DNA of 60,447 nucleotides from Methylobacterium frigidaeris (GTDB lineage Bacteria > Pseudomonadota > Alphaproteobacteria > Rhizobiales > Beijerinckiaceae): positions 1-60,447 of the forward strand of contig NZ_BPQJ01000038.1 of NCBI RefSeq assembly GCF_022179185.1, written 5' to 3'. The notes under the pieces are model-generated. The model worked only from the letters and a program-made list of their open reading frames with translations. It searched no databases and was not told the origin of the DNA. Shown piece by piece: positions 24,867 through 33,509 of the stretch (position 1 is the first letter of the stretch; every line of letters begins with the position of its first letter). Made by a program: the position numbers and the translations under genes.

Positions 24867-25614
24867 GCTGGCCGCCGTTGATGTGCAGTTCGGCGCCGTT
24901 CACGTAGGACGAGGCCTCGGTGCACAGGAAATAGATCGCCTTGGCGACCTCGTCCGGCGTGCCGAGGCGCCGCTGCGGGATCTGCGCCACCAGCTTGTCG
25001 GTGCCGGGCGACAGGATCGAGGTGTCGATCTCGCCCGGCGAGATCGCGTTCACCCGCACGCCCAGGGGCCCGAAATCGGAGGCCATCTCGCGGGTCAGGC
25101 CGGCGAGCGCCGCCTTCGAGGTGGCGTAGGCCGCTCCCGCGAAGGGATGGACGCGGGACCCCGCGATCGACGTCACGTTGACGATCGAGCCGCGGGCCCG
25201 TGTCAGCTCCTCGCACAGCCCGCGGGCGAGCAGGATGGGGGCGAAGAAATTGACCTGGAAGACCCGCTGCCAGTCGGAGAACGGGGTATCGATCGCCCCT
25301 AACCGCGCCCCTCCGGCCCCTTTCGGCGAGATGCCCGCGTTGTTGACGAGGGCGTGCAGCAGCCCGCCCTCGGCCTCGAGCCGCCCGGCCACCTCCTTGA
25401 CGGCGCGGACCGTGTCCTCGGGGTCGGCGAGGTCGACCTGCAGATGGTCCTCCGGCCCCATCTCCCACGGGCAATTCTCCGGGAAGGCGTGGCGGGAGCA
25501 GGTGATGACGCGCCAGCCCGCCGCCGAGAAGCGCTTGACGGTGGCATGGCCGATGCCCCGGCTCGCGCCGGTGAGCAGCATCACGCGGCGGCGTTCGTTC
25601 GACGGTTGGGCCAC
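24859..25614 (-). CDS. Short-chain dehydrogenase/reductase
   Basis: A 251-residue classical SDR. The cofactor motif is TGASRGIG near residue 15. NNAGIS follows and the catalytic YxxxK is in AAYATSKAAL around residue 160. HINGGQHV at the C-terminus is typical. I chose the GTG at 25614, which has GAGGA seven bases upstream; the frame is open to 25692 but lacks a better start. The substrate is unknown. It begins the run SDR, propeller-like protein, NUDIX, TIGR02301. Confidence 0.9.
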   Translation of the reverse strand: MAQPSNERRRVMLLTGASRGIGHATVKRFSAAGWRVITCSRHAFPENCPWEMGPEDHLQVDLADPEDTVRAVKEVAGRLEAEGGLLHALVNNAGISPKGAGGARLGAIDTPFSDWQRVFQVNFFAPILLARGLCEELTRARGSIVNVTSIAGSRVHPFAGAAYATSKAALAGLTREMASDFGPLGVRVNAISPGEIDTSILSPGTDKLVAQIPQRRLGTPDEVAKAIYFLCTEASSYVNGAELHINGGQHV

Positions 25615-25772
25615 GGCCGTTCCTCGGGATGTCCGGTGCGGGGCGCCGGCGGTGGGCTGCGCGGCGCGAAGAGCCTCAGGGTAGGGCTCCATGTCCCGGA
25701 AATCCAGGGCTCGCCGCGCCGCAGCAAAGCTTGCCCGGATCGGGAGTCAGGGCAAGGCTTTAAGGCAAGGCT

Positions 25773-26381
25773 TCAAGGATAGAGGCGGTTGCTCTCCCAA
25801 GCACCGCCCCGGCGGGTGAAGCGCACCCGGTCGTGCAGGCGGTACGCGCCGTCCTGCCAGAACTCCATCGTCACCGGGGCGATGCGGTAGCCTGTCCAGT
25901 GGGGAGGGCGCGGCACGCTCTCGCCGGGAAAGCGTTGGCCCACGTCCTCCACCGCCCGCATCAGGGTCTCGCGGCTGTCGAGGGGTTGCGACTGGCGGCT
26001 CGCCCAGGCGCCGAGACGGCTGTCGCGGGCGCGGGTGGCGAAATAGGCGTCGGCCTCCGCATCCTCGACCTTCGTCACCGTGCCGCGGGCCCGCACCTGG
26101 CGGCGCAGGCTCTTCCAGTGCAGAACGAGGGCGGCGCGCGGGTTGGCCGAGAGCTCCAGCCCCTTCGTCGAGAGGGTGTTGGTGTAGAACACGAATCCGC
26201 GTTCGTCGGCATCCTTCAGGAGCACGATGCGCACGTCCGGCAGCCCGTCGGCGTCGCAGGTGGCGAGCGCCATGGCGTTCGGATCCTCCGGCTCCGAGGC
26301 CTGCGCCTCGGCAAACCATTGCCGGAACAGTCCCCAGGGATCCGGGTTCAGGGTAAAATCACTTTTCGTTAACCCGTCCAC
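25773..26381 (-). CDS. pdxH: Pyridoxamine/pyridoxine 5'-phosphate oxidase
   Basis: FMN-dependent oxidase that makes pyridoxal 5'-phosphate from pyridoxine or pyridoxamine phosphate. At 202 residues it has the family length. Signatures include FTLNPDPWGLFRQWFAEAQA, RIVLLKDADERGFVFYTN, LHWKSLRRQVRARG and the C-terminal DRVRFTRRGGAWESNRLYP. I chose a GTG at 26381, preceded by AAGGA nine bases upstream; it gives the family N-terminus VDGLTKSDF. The frame continues upstream to 26447. The gene is divergent from the surface lipoprotein. Confidence 0.93.
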   Translation of the reverse strand: MDGLTKSDFTLNPDPWGLFRQWFAEAQASEPEDPNAMALATCDADGLPDVRIVLLKDADERGFVFYTNTLSTKGLELSANPRAALVLHWKSLRRQVRARGTVTKVEDAEADAYFATRARDSRLGAWASRQSQPLDSRETLMRAVEDVGQRFPGESVPRPPHWTGYRIAPVTMEFWQDGAYRLHDRVRFTRRGGAWESNRLYP

Positions 26382-26496
26382 GGCATCGTCCTTACCCAAG
26401 TGGCTTGAGCGCCAATGTGACAACCGGAACCGGGGGCGGGCCGGCATCGCATCCTCATGCGTCGCGGCGGACCGTCCGGTCGTGAGAACAGGTGTA

Positions 26497-26976
26497 ATGC
26501 GTCGCGGTGCGTGTAAAGTCGGTTCGGTGACGCTCGGGCTCGTCGTTGCGGCGAGCGCCTTGGGCAGCGTCCTGGCGATCGGCGGCTGCAGTCAGCCGCT
26601 CATCATGTTCGCGCCTCAGGTCGATACGGCGCCGCCGGAGCCGGAGAGCACCGGCAGCATCGAGCCTGCGGCGCCGAAGAGCTTCGGCCCGGACCTCTCC
26701 GGCGAGGATTGGCGCCGGGCGAAGGCAGCGCTCTCCGTGGCCCTGGATCCCCAGGGCAACGGCCAGCCGGTGAAGTGGGACAATCCGGACTCGGGCATGC
26801 GCGGCATGGTCAACCCGACCGGTTTGCCCTTCGTGAAGAACGACGAGATCTGCCGCGGCTTCCTGGCTTCGGTGATCGGGCCCGGCGGCAACCGCTTCGT
26901 GCGCGGCACCGGCTGCCGCCCCTCGGGTGGCGCCTGGGAGCTGAAGAGCCTGAAGGCGACGACGAAGCCGAGCTGA
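26497..26976 (+). CDS. RT0821/Lpp0805-type surface lipoprotein
   Basis: A 159-residue envelope protein. The N-terminus MRRGACKVGSVTLGLVV is followed by a lipobox-like LAIGGCSQ, predicting lipid anchoring. The mature part has ESTGSIEP, then EDWRRAKAALSVALDPQG, WDNPDSGMRGMVNP and a C-terminal CRGFLAS-CRPSGGAWELKSL block, matching the RT0821/Lpp0805 surface-protein family of alphaproteobacteria. Function is unknown; an envelope structural role is likely. ATG 26497 gives the lipoprotein signal. The frame also extends upstream without signal-peptide features. Confidence 0.82.
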   Translation: MRRGACKVGSVTLGLVVAASALGSVLAIGGCSQPLIMFAPQVDTAPPEPESTGSIEPAAPKSFGPDLSGEDWRRAKAALSVALDPQGNGQPVKWDNPDSGMRGMVNPTGLPFVKNDEICRGFLASVIGPGGNRFVRGTGCRPSGGAWELKSLKATTKPS

Positions 26977-27105
26977 GCCGGGCGGCTCCGGAGGAATTGG
27001 CGCCGCCGCGGGAAGTGACGTAACCTGGCCGCTTCCTGCGCCGCCTGCGTTGCAATCCGGCAACACGGTCGCCAGATAGGGCTCACCTCTTTCACTCGGC
27101 GGCGT

Positions 27106-27132
27106 GGCCCCGGGCGGTCAAGCCCCGGGGCC
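27106..27132. terminator. GC hairpin upstream of dnaJ-like gene
   Basis: GGCCCCGGG (27106-27114) pairs with CCCGGGGCC (27124-27132), a 9-bp perfect stem with a 9-base loop. It is 30 bp before the dnaJ-like ATG. It could be a terminator of the upstream gene or a leader structure. Confidence 0.45.
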
Positions 27133-27161
27133 GGTGCCGCTCGAATCGCCATCGGATCGCC

Positions 27162-28094
27162 ATGCGCAACCCATACGACGTACTCGGCGTGAGCCGCTCG
27201 GCCGACGAGGCGGAGATCAAGAAGGCTTTCCGCAAGCTCGCCAAGGCCTACCACCCCGATCGCAACAAGAACGACGCCAAGGCGCAGGACCGCTTCGCCG
27301 AGGTCAACCAGGCCTACGAGATCCTGGGCGACGCCAAGAAGCGCGAGCAGTTCGACCGCGGCGCCATCGACGGCGAGGGCAAGCCCCGCTTCACCGGCTT
27401 CGAGGGCTTCGGCGGCGGCGCCGGTCGTGGCGGCGGGGCCGGGTTCGACTTCGAGTCGATGGCCCGCGGCCGCGGCGGGGCCGGCGGCGCGGGTGCCGGT
27501 GGGTTCGGCGAGGACATCTTCTCGCACCTGTTCGGCGAGGCGTTCCGCTCCGCCGGCGGGCCCGGGCGCGCCGCACCCCAGAAGGGCGAGGACGTCGCGG
27601 CCGAGCTGACCGTCACCCTCGACCAGGTCGCGGGCGAGGCCAAGTTGCGCCTCAACCTCCCGAGCGGTCGCGAGGTCGACGTGGTGGTGCCCAAGGGCGT
27701 GGTCGACGGGCAGGTGATTCGCCTGCGCGGCCTCGGCTATCCGGGCGCCCACGGCGCCGATCCGGGCGACGCGCTGCTCACCATCCGGTTCGCTGCCGAT
27801 TCCCGCTTCCAGATCGAGGGCTCGGACCTGCGCACCACCGCCGAGGTTCCGCTCGAGGACGCGATCCTGGGCGGACCGATCCGGGTCCAGACCCTGACCG
27901 GCGCCGTCGAGATGAAGATTCCCGCCATGACCAGCTCGGGCCGTGTCTTCCGCCTGCGCGGCAAGGGCCTGCCGAAGAAGGACGGCACCCGCGGCGACCT
28001 GATGGCCACCATCGCGGTCACCCTCCCGGCCAATGCCGACGAGGCCCTGACCGAGTTCGCCCGCAAGCGCCGGGCCGCAACCGCGACGAGCTGA
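27162..28094 (+). CDS. CbpA-like DnaJ-class chaperone
   Basis: A 310-residue co-chaperone for DnaK. The J domain (residues 1-70) has the HPD motif in KAYHPDRNKND. A Gly/Phe-rich linker follows (FGGGAGRGGGAGFDF). Two C-terminal beta domains bind clients. The DnaJ zinc-finger cysteines are absent, so it is the CbpA/type II class. ATG 27162 gives MRNPYDVLGVSRSADEA. It lies 145 bp upstream of fabI. Alphaproteobacteria often carry this gene beside fabI. Confidence 0.94.
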   Translation: MRNPYDVLGVSRSADEAEIKKAFRKLAKAYHPDRNKNDAKAQDRFAEVNQAYEILGDAKKREQFDRGAIDGEGKPRFTGFEGFGGGAGRGGGAGFDFESMARGRGGAGGAGAGGFGEDIFSHLFGEAFRSAGGPGRAAPQKGEDVAAELTVTLDQVAGEAKLRLNLPSGREVDVVVPKGVVDGQVIRLRGLGYPGAHGADPGDALLTIRFAADSRFQIEGSDLRTTAEVPLEDAILGGPIRVQTLTGAVEMKIPAMTSSGRVFRLRGKGLPKKDGTRGDLMATIAVTLPANADEALTEFARKRRAATATS

Positions 28095-28182
28095 GCCCGC
28101 GGGCGTCCGCGGCTTTACCGGAGCCGGCGCACTTCCGTCGCCCGCGGGCGTCGGTTAAGGAAGCCGCTGGGGAGCCATGCAC

Positions 28183-28222
28183 GGCCGGGTCCACCCGGCC
28201 GCCACCGGCCTCCCGTGGCGGC
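28183..28222 (+). promoter_or_regulatory. Two tandem hairpins in the fabI leader
   Basis: GGCCGGGT/ACCCGGCC (28183-28190/28193-28200) and GCCGCCAC/GTGGCGGC (28198-28205/28215-28222) are 8-bp perfect stems sharing three bases. The second ends 17 bp before the fabI ATG and is followed by TGTTCTTTGGG. They may be alternative structures. A regulatory role is a guess. Confidence 0.4.
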
Positions 28223-28239
28223 TGTTCTTTGGGTGACTC

Positions 28240-28269
28240 ATGGCTGACTCGAACCTGGCTGACTCGAAC
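28240..28269 (+). repeat. 15-bp tandem duplication at the fabI start
   Basis: The first 30 bases of fabI are two near-identical 15-mers, ATGGCTGACTCGAAC then CTGGCTGACTCGAAC. The duplication copies the start region including the ATG, with CTG in the second copy. It adds LADSN to the N-terminus. Confidence 0.9.
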
Positions 28270-29121
28270 CGGGCACAGGTACAGGATGACGGGCAGGCCG
28301 CATCCCCCAAGGCCGGACTTCTCGCCGGCAAGCGCGGCCTCGTGCTCGGCGTCGCCAACAACCGCTCGATCGCCTGGGGTATCGCCCGCAGCGCGCGCCA
28401 GCACGGCGCGGAGCTGGCCTTCACCTATCAGGGCGAGGCCCTGAGGAAGCGCGTCGAGCCGCTCGCCCGCGAACTCGATGCCGTCGTCGTCGGCCATTGC
28501 GACGTCACCGACCCGGCCTCGATCGACGCGGCCTTCGAGGCCACCGGCCGGCACTTCCCCGACGGGATCGACTTCGTCGTCCACTGCATCGCCTTCTCGG
28601 ACAAGGACGAGCTGACGGGCCGCTATCTGGAGACGAGCGAGGCGAACTTCACGAAGTCGCTGTTGATCTCCTGCTACTCGTTCACGGCGGTCGCGCAGCG
28701 CGCCGAGAAGCTGATGCGCAACGGTGGCTCGCTGCTCACGCTGACCTATTACGGCGCCGAGAAGTGGATGCCGCACTACAACGTGATGGGCGTCGCCAAG
28801 GCGGCCCTGGAAGCCTCGGTGCGCTACCTCGCGGCCGATCTCGGGCCGCAGAAGATCCGCGTCAACGCGATCTCGGCCGGCCCGATCAAGACGCTCGCCG
28901 CCTCCGGCATCGGCGATTTCCGCTACATCCTGAAGTGGAACGAGTACAACGCTCCCTTGCGGCGCACGGTGACCATCGACGAGGTCGGCGAGACCGCCGC
29001 CTACCTGATCTCCGACATGTCCCGCGGCATGACCGGCGAGATCCTGCACGTCGATGCCGGCTACCACGTCGTCGGCATGAAGAATCCCGAGGCGCCGGAC
29101 CTCAGCCTCGACAAGGATTGA
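28240..29121 (+). CDS. fabI: Enoyl-[acyl-carrier-protein] reductase [NADH]
   Basis: Catalyses the last reduction of each fatty-acid elongation cycle. The 293-residue protein has the FabI cofactor start GLVLGVANNRSIAWGIA, VHCIAFSDKDELTGRYLETS, and the active-site YYGAEKWMPHYNVMGVAKAA with the Tyr-x6-Lys pair. VDAGYHVVGMKN closes the fold. The N-terminus carries a 20-residue extension with a 15-bp tandem duplication (MADSNLADSNRA). FabI is the target of triclosan and isoniazid-type inhibitors. The start ATG 28240 has no strong ribosome-binding site. Confidence 0.96.
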   Translation: MADSNLADSNRAQVQDDGQAASPKAGLLAGKRGLVLGVANNRSIAWGIARSARQHGAELAFTYQGEALRKRVEPLARELDAVVVGHCDVTDPASIDAAFEATGRHFPDGIDFVVHCIAFSDKDELTGRYLETSEANFTKSLLISCYSFTAVAQRAEKLMRNGGSLLTLTYYGAEKWMPHYNVMGVAKAALEASVRYLAADLGPQKIRVNAISAGPIKTLAASGIGDFRYILKWNEYNAPLRRTVTIDEVGETAAYLISDMSRGMTGEILHVDAGYHVVGMKNPEAPDLSLDKD

Positions 29122-29189
29122 GCGTTCGGGACTGGACCGACGGGCTCAGTGGCCCAATGTGGGCCTCGCGTCGTCAAGCGGAGCCCACC

Positions 29190-30413
29190 ATGCCCACCCA
29201 GAAGATCGCCATGCTCACCGCCGGCGGCCTCGCCCCCTGCCTGTCGGCCGCGGTCGGCGGGCTGATCGCCCGCTACACCGACCTCGCGCCCGAAGCCGAG
29301 ATCATCGGCTATCGCAGCGGCTACAAGGGCCTGCTCCTGGGCGACCACCTGCCCGTCACTCCGCAGGTGCGGGCAAAGGCCGATGTGCTCCTGCGCCACG
29401 GCGGCTCGCCCCTCGGCAACAGCCGGATCAAGCTCACCAACGTCAAGGATTGCGTGAAGCGCGGCCTCGTCAAGGAGGGCCAGGATCCGCTCAAGGTGGC
29501 GGCCGAGCAGCTCGCCCGCGATCAGGTCACGATCCTGCACACGATCGGCGGCGACGACACCAACACCACGGCGGCCGATCTCGCGGCCTATCTCGAGGCG
29601 AACGGCTACCACCTGACGGTGGTCGGCCTGCCGAAGACCATCGACAACGACGTGGTACCGATCCGCCAGACGCTGGGCGCCTGGACGGCGGCGGAGCAGG
29701 GGGCGATCTTCGCCGAGAACATCGTCAACGAGCAGAGCGCCAACCCGCGCATGCTGATCGTCCACGAGATCATGGGCCGCAAATGCGGCTGGCTCACCGC
29801 CGCGACGGCCCGGGCCTATCGCGAGCGCCTGGACCGCACCGCCTTCCTGCCGGAATTCGGGCTCGACCGGGCGCACAAGGAGGTGGACGCGGTCTACCTG
29901 CCGGAGATGCCCCTCGACATCGAGCGCGAGGCCGCGCGGCTTAAGGAGCGGCTCGACGCCAAGGACTGCGTCACGATCTTCCTGAGCGAGGGCGCCGGCC
30001 TCGACGAGATCGTGGCCGAGATCGAGGGGCGCGGCGAGGTGCTGGGCCGCGATCCGTTCGGCCACGTCAAGATCGACACGGTCAATGTCGGCAAGTGGTT
30101 CGCCGATCGCTTCGCGCCGATGATCGGGGCGGAGAAGACCCTGGTGCTGAAGTCGGGCCATTTCGGCCGCTCGGCCGCGCCGAACCCGGACGACCTGCGG
30201 CTGATCCAGGGCATGGTCGACCTCGCGGTCGAGTGTGGCCTGAAGGGCGTCTCCGGCGTGATCGGCCACGACGAGGACCAGGGCGGCCGCCTGCGCGCGA
30301 TCGAGTTCCCGCGCATCCGCGGCGGAAAGGCCTTCGATCCGACGGCGCCGTGGTTCGCCGCGCTGCTGGCCCAGATCGGTCAGGACCAGATCGGCCGAGA
30401 TCCGCGACCCTGA
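29190..30413 (+). CDS. pfp: Pyrophosphate-dependent 6-phosphofructokinase
   Basis: A 407-residue enzyme that reversibly phosphorylates fructose-6-phosphate with PPi. Two signatures mark the PPi type: GGDDTNTT (Asp in place of the ATP-type Gly) near residue 112 and PKTIDNDV (Lys instead of Gly in the loop). MGRKCGWLT carries the sugar-phosphate site. It starts at ATG 29190, which is 68 bp after fabI. In methylotrophs the PPi enzyme also acts in ribulose-monophosphate or Calvin-type steps; that role is family knowledge. A hairpin terminator follows. Confidence 0.93.
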   Translation: MPTQKIAMLTAGGLAPCLSAAVGGLIARYTDLAPEAEIIGYRSGYKGLLLGDHLPVTPQVRAKADVLLRHGGSPLGNSRIKLTNVKDCVKRGLVKEGQDPLKVAAEQLARDQVTILHTIGGDDTNTTAADLAAYLEANGYHLTVVGLPKTIDNDVVPIRQTLGAWTAAEQGAIFAENIVNEQSANPRMLIVHEIMGRKCGWLTAATARAYRERLDRTAFLPEFGLDRAHKEVDAVYLPEMPLDIEREAARLKERLDAKDCVTIFLSEGAGLDEIVAEIEGRGEVLGRDPFGHVKIDTVNVGKWFADRFAPMIGAEKTLVLKSGHFGRSAAPNPDDLRLIQGMVDLAVECGLKGVSGVIGHDEDQGGRLRAIEFPRIRGGKAFDPTAPWFAALLAQIGQDQIGRDPRP

Positions 30414-30429
30414 GGCCGCAGGCGTCGAG

Positions 30430-30458
30430 GAGAGCCGGCGCCCCTGGCCCCGGCTCTC
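30430..30458 (+). terminator. Hairpin after the phosphofructokinase gene
   Basis: GAGAGCCGG (30430-30438) and CCGGCTCTC (30450-30458) form a 9-bp perfect stem. It is followed by TGTTACTCT. The position fits the 3' end of the fabI-pfp pair. Confidence 0.55.
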
Positions 30459-30476
30459 TGTTACTCTAGGTGAGAG

Positions 30477-30710
30477 TCACGATCCCGTCGCGTCGAGCAC
30501 CGACGCGCCGCCGCCGGGCTCCGCCACCGGGGCCCGGCGGATGAAGGGGAGGACGTTTCCGGTGGTCGCGGTCGGCCCCGCTTCGGCGCGAACCCGCTGA
30601 TTCCCCATCGCGAACGACATCCAGCGCACCACCTTGCCGTCGCTGTGACGTGCAAGATGCCGCTCGACCCGTCTCCGCGCCCACCGGGGTACGCCATCGC
30701 CGAACTTCAT
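30477..30710 (-). CDS. Small basic protein of unknown function
   Basis: A 77-residue basic protein starting MKFGDGVPRWARRRVERHL (ATG 30710), with AGGGAGGGAAG just upstream as a ribosome-binding site. The first 40 residues look like a basic amphipathic helix with RHSDGKVVRWMSFAMGNQRV after it; the tail is Gly/Ala/Pro-rich. No family is recognised. Coding is plausible from the ribosome-binding site and composition, but I have no other support. Confidence 0.45.
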   Translation of the reverse strand: MKFGDGVPRWARRRVERHLARHSDGKVVRWMSFAMGNQRVRAEAGPTATTGNVLPFIRRAPVAEPGGGASVLDATGS

Positions 30711-30815
30711 GGGGCTTCCCTCCCTGCTCGCCCGCCACGCGACCGATGTCGCCTTGTGAACGAAACAGGGGCGGTCCCCCCTGTCATCACCCATTTGGGT
30801 GACGTGGCGCCAACC

Positions 30816-31697
30816 TCAGGTTTTCAGCACGATGCAGGCGCCGCCGACGCCGCGGATGCGGCCGCACAGGGCCTCGGCGCTGGCGCGGGTCTCGGAGGGC
30901 ACGCGGATGCGGTAGAAGGCCCGGGTGCCGCGGTGGCGCAGCCGCGTGCCGATGATCATCGGGCGCACGTCGCCGAGGATCGCGGCGTAGCGGTCGCGGG
31001 CTCGGCCGAAGCTCGCCAGCGCGATCGACTTCGAGAAGTTGCCGGCGAGCTGGACGCCCCAGGGCGCGAGCGCCGCCGCAGTCTCGGCGAAGAACGTCTC
31101 GGTGCGGCCGCGGATGCGCAAGGCGGCCGTGACCTGCAGGCAGCGGGTGCCCTCGGGCTCGGAGAGGTCGGTGCGCGGGTCCTCCTTGGCGGCGGCGGCC
31201 CAGTCCTCGGCACTGCGCCCGGTGATCGCCGCGACGTAGGCGCGCGTCTCGGCCGGCAGGCCGCCGGTGCCGGCGAGCCAGGCCGAGACGCGGCCTGGCC
31301 CGCCGTTATAGGCCGCCGCTGCGAGGCCGAGATTGCCGAAGCGCCCGCGCAGGTCGATCAGGAACCGCGCCGCCGCCGGGATGGCCTGCTCGGGATCGAA
31401 CGGATCGGCGAGGCCGCGCTCCTGCGCCGTGCCGGGCATGAACTGCGCCACGCCCTGGGCGCCGGCGCGACTGACCACGCCGGGCCGGAAGCTGCTCTCG
31501 CGCCAGATCAGGCGGGTCAGGAAGGCGACCGGCAGCCCCTTGGACTTGGCCGCCCCCTCGATCAGCCGGCACAGGGCCTGCTCGACGGTTTCTTCCTTGC
31601 TCTCGGCGGGGCCGGCCGGCGCGGGCGCCGCCGGAGCGGCAAAAGCCGGGGCGGCGAGGGTCAGGGCGAGGAGGAGGGGGAGTGCGATGCGGGTCAC
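30816..31697 (-). CDS. Lytic transglycosylase with C-terminal SPOR domain
   Basis: A 293-residue periplasmic peptidoglycan lyase. After a signal peptide (TRIALPLLLALTLAAP) a SLT domain has the catalytic Glu in WRESSFRPGVVSRAGAQG, VAQFMPGTAQERG and AAAAYNGGPGRVSAWL. The C-terminal 80 residues (WGVQLAGNFSKSIALASF, FYRIRVP, GGACIVL) look like a SPOR peptidoglycan-binding domain, which targets proteins to septal denuded glycan. I chose the GTG at 31697, with AAAGGTG before it. Role: septal or tail-end wall remodelling. Confidence 0.88.
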   Translation of the reverse strand: MTRIALPLLLALTLAAPAFAAPAAPAPAGPAESKEETVEQALCRLIEGAAKSKGLPVAFLTRLIWRESSFRPGVVSRAGAQGVAQFMPGTAQERGLADPFDPEQAIPAAARFLIDLRGRFGNLGLAAAAYNGGPGRVSAWLAGTGGLPAETRAYVAAITGRSAEDWAAAAKEDPRTDLSEPEGTRCLQVTAALRIRGRTETFFAETAAALAPWGVQLAGNFSKSIALASFGRARDRYAAILGDVRPMIIGTRLRHRGTRAFYRIRVPSETRASAEALCGRIRGVGGACIVLKT

Positions 31698-31821
31698 GGG
31701 TGCACCTTTACCGCGATTCGCTGAACGATTCGGCAAGGTGTGATCGTCGCGGGGGTGTTTCAGGTCCGCGCGAGGCGTGAGGCCCTGGCGCCGGGTACAG
31801 ACCCGCGCCATCTAGCGGGCG

Positions 31822-32703
31822 ATGTCCTCGCCGCTCCTGTTCGACTCCGCCCTCATCCGCCAGCGCCTCGCGCGCGCCCGCCGCACCGGCTTCGCCGATT
31901 TCCTGGTCGCGCGGGCGGTCGACGACCTGTCGGACCGCCTCGGCGCGGTGCTGCGGAAGTTTCCGCGCGCCCTCGACTTCGCCACCCCGGTGCCGGCGGC
32001 GGCGACCTGGCTTCGGCTGAGCGGCCGGGCCGGCGCCGTCACGCGCCTCGCCCCGGTGCCCGAGCCGGCCAGTCCCGGCCTCGCGGTCGCGGTCGGCGAC
32101 CCGGAGGCGCTGCCCTTCGCGGATCGCAGCTTCGACCTCGCGGTGTCGCTGCTCGCGCTCCAGCACGCCAACGACCTGCCGGGCGCCCTGGTCCAGGTCC
32201 GCCGGGCGCTGAAGCCCGACGGGCTGTTCGTCGGCTGCCTGCTCGGCGGGCGCACGCTGACGGAGCTGCGCCAGGTCCTTACCCAGGCCGAGAGCGAGGT
32301 CGAGGGCGGGGTGAGCCCGCGGGTCGCCCCCTTCGCGGAGGTGCGCGACCTCGGCGGGCTGCTCCAGCGTGCCGGTTTTGCCCTGCCGGTCACCGATGTC
32401 GAGACCCTGACGGTCCGCTACGGCGACCCGTTCGGGCTGATGCGCGACCTGCGTGCCATGGGGCTCACCAACGCCCTGCGGGAGCGCCGCGGGACCTTGC
32501 GCCGCGAGACCCTGATGCGCGCCGCCAGCCTCTATGCCGAGCGCTTCGCCGATCCGGACGGGCGCCTGCGCGCGACCTTCGAGCTGATCTGGCTCTCGGG
32601 CTGGGTGCCGCACGAGAGCCAGCAGAAGCCGTTGCGCCCGGGCAGTGCCCAGGCGCGGCTGGCCGACGCCCTCGGCACCGTCGAACGCAAGGAGCCGTCA
32701 TGA
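31822..32703 (+). CDS. SAM-dependent methyltransferase (NDUFAF5/BioC-like)
   Basis: A 293-residue methyltransferase with N-terminal LLFDSALIRQRLARARRTG, a SAM-binding region around LAVAVGDPEALPFADRSFDL and SLLALQHANDLPGALVQVRR. It matches the alphaproteobacterial counterpart of mitochondrial complex I assembly factor NDUFAF5, which hydroxylates or methylates NADH dehydrogenase components in eukaryotes. The bacterial role is not established. ATG 31822. Its stop overlaps the DUF427 start (ATGA). Confidence 0.82.
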   Translation: MSSPLLFDSALIRQRLARARRTGFADFLVARAVDDLSDRLGAVLRKFPRALDFATPVPAAATWLRLSGRAGAVTRLAPVPEPASPGLAVAVGDPEALPFADRSFDLAVSLLALQHANDLPGALVQVRRALKPDGLFVGCLLGGRTLTELRQVLTQAESEVEGGVSPRVAPFAEVRDLGGLLQRAGFALPVTDVETLTVRYGDPFGLMRDLRAMGLTNALRERRGTLRRETLMRAASLYAERFADPDGRLRATFELIWLSGWVPHESQQKPLRPGSAQARLADALGTVERKEPS

Positions 32704-33053
32704 CCGATCATCCGATCACGATCACGCCGAACCCGCACCGCATCCGCGTGATGCTCGGCGGCACGATCGTCGCCGAGACCACCCGGGCGCTCACCTTGCG
32801 CGAGGGCGGCCTGCCGCCGGTGCAGTACATCCCGCGGGAGGATGCCGAGATGGATCTCTTCGACCGCACCGAGCACCGCACGCACTGCCCGCACAAGGGC
32901 GATGCGAGCTACTACTCGCTCACGGCCGGCGGGGTCGAGCGGGCGAACGCGGTGTGGACCTACGAGGCGCCGTTCCCGGCGGTATCGGCGATCGCCGGAT
33001 ATCTGGCATTCTACCCGAACAAGGTCGACGCGATCGAGGAATTCACGGATTGA
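32700..33053 (+). CDS. DUF427 family protein
   Basis: A 117-residue protein with the DUF427 core: VMLGGTIVAETTRAL, PVQYIPREDAEMDLFDRTEH, RTHCPHKGDASYYSL, and NAVWTYEAPFPAV with LAFYPNKVDAIEEF. It is a small beta-barrel-like domain of unknown function. The ATG overlaps the methyltransferase stop (ATGA), so the two are translationally coupled. It converges on mutT. Confidence 0.92.
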   Translation: MTDHPITITPNPHRIRVMLGGTIVAETTRALTLREGGLPPVQYIPREDAEMDLFDRTEHRTHCPHKGDASYYSLTAGGVERANAVWTYEAPFPAVSAIAGYLAFYPNKVDAIEEFTD

Positions 33054-33056
33054 GCA

Positions 33057-33473
33057 TCACGGCCCGAGCAGATCGACGATCGCCGGCAGCAGCGGCAGGT
33101 CGGCCGGAGGCATCGGGTAGCTCGCGAGGTCGCGCGGGCGCACCCATTTGAGCGCCTGCCCCTCCCGCGACTGCACGAATCCGTCCCAGCGCCGGCAGAC
33201 ATAGAGCGGCATCAGGAGGTGGAAGGTCTCGTAGGCGTGGCTGGCGAAGCTGAGAGGCGCCAGGCAGTCTGCCTTCACGGCGATGCCGAGCTCTTCCGCG
33301 AGTTCGCGGATCAGCGTCTCCTCCGGGCGCTCGCCGGGCTCGATCTTGCCGCCCGGGAACTCCCACAGGCCGGCGAGCTGCTTGCCGGGCGGGCGCTGCG
33401 CCAGGAGCACGCGCCCGTCCGGGTCGACGAGGGCGACCGCCACCACGAGGAGGAGCTTGAGGGGTTCGGTCAT
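33057..33473 (-). CDS. mutT: 8-oxo-dGTP diphosphatase MutT
   Basis: A 138-residue NUDIX enzyme that removes oxidised dGTP and prevents A:T to C:G transversions. The Nudix box is GGKIEPGERPEETLIRELAE, followed by ELGI. VLLAQRPPGKQLAGLWEFPG is the MutT-specific N-terminal segment. The ATG is at 33473. It ends 3 bp from the convergent DUF427 stop. MutT often lies near argJ in alphaproteobacteria, as here. Confidence 0.92.
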   Translation of the reverse strand: MTEPLKLLLVVAVALVDPDGRVLLAQRPPGKQLAGLWEFPGGKIEPGERPEETLIRELAEELGIAVKADCLAPLSFASHAYETFHLLMPLYVCRRWDGFVQSREGQALKWVRPRDLASYPMPPADLPLLPAIVDLLGP

Positions 33474-33509
33474 GCGGGGCGGCTCGCCTGAGGGGGGAAG
33501 TCGCGCCCG

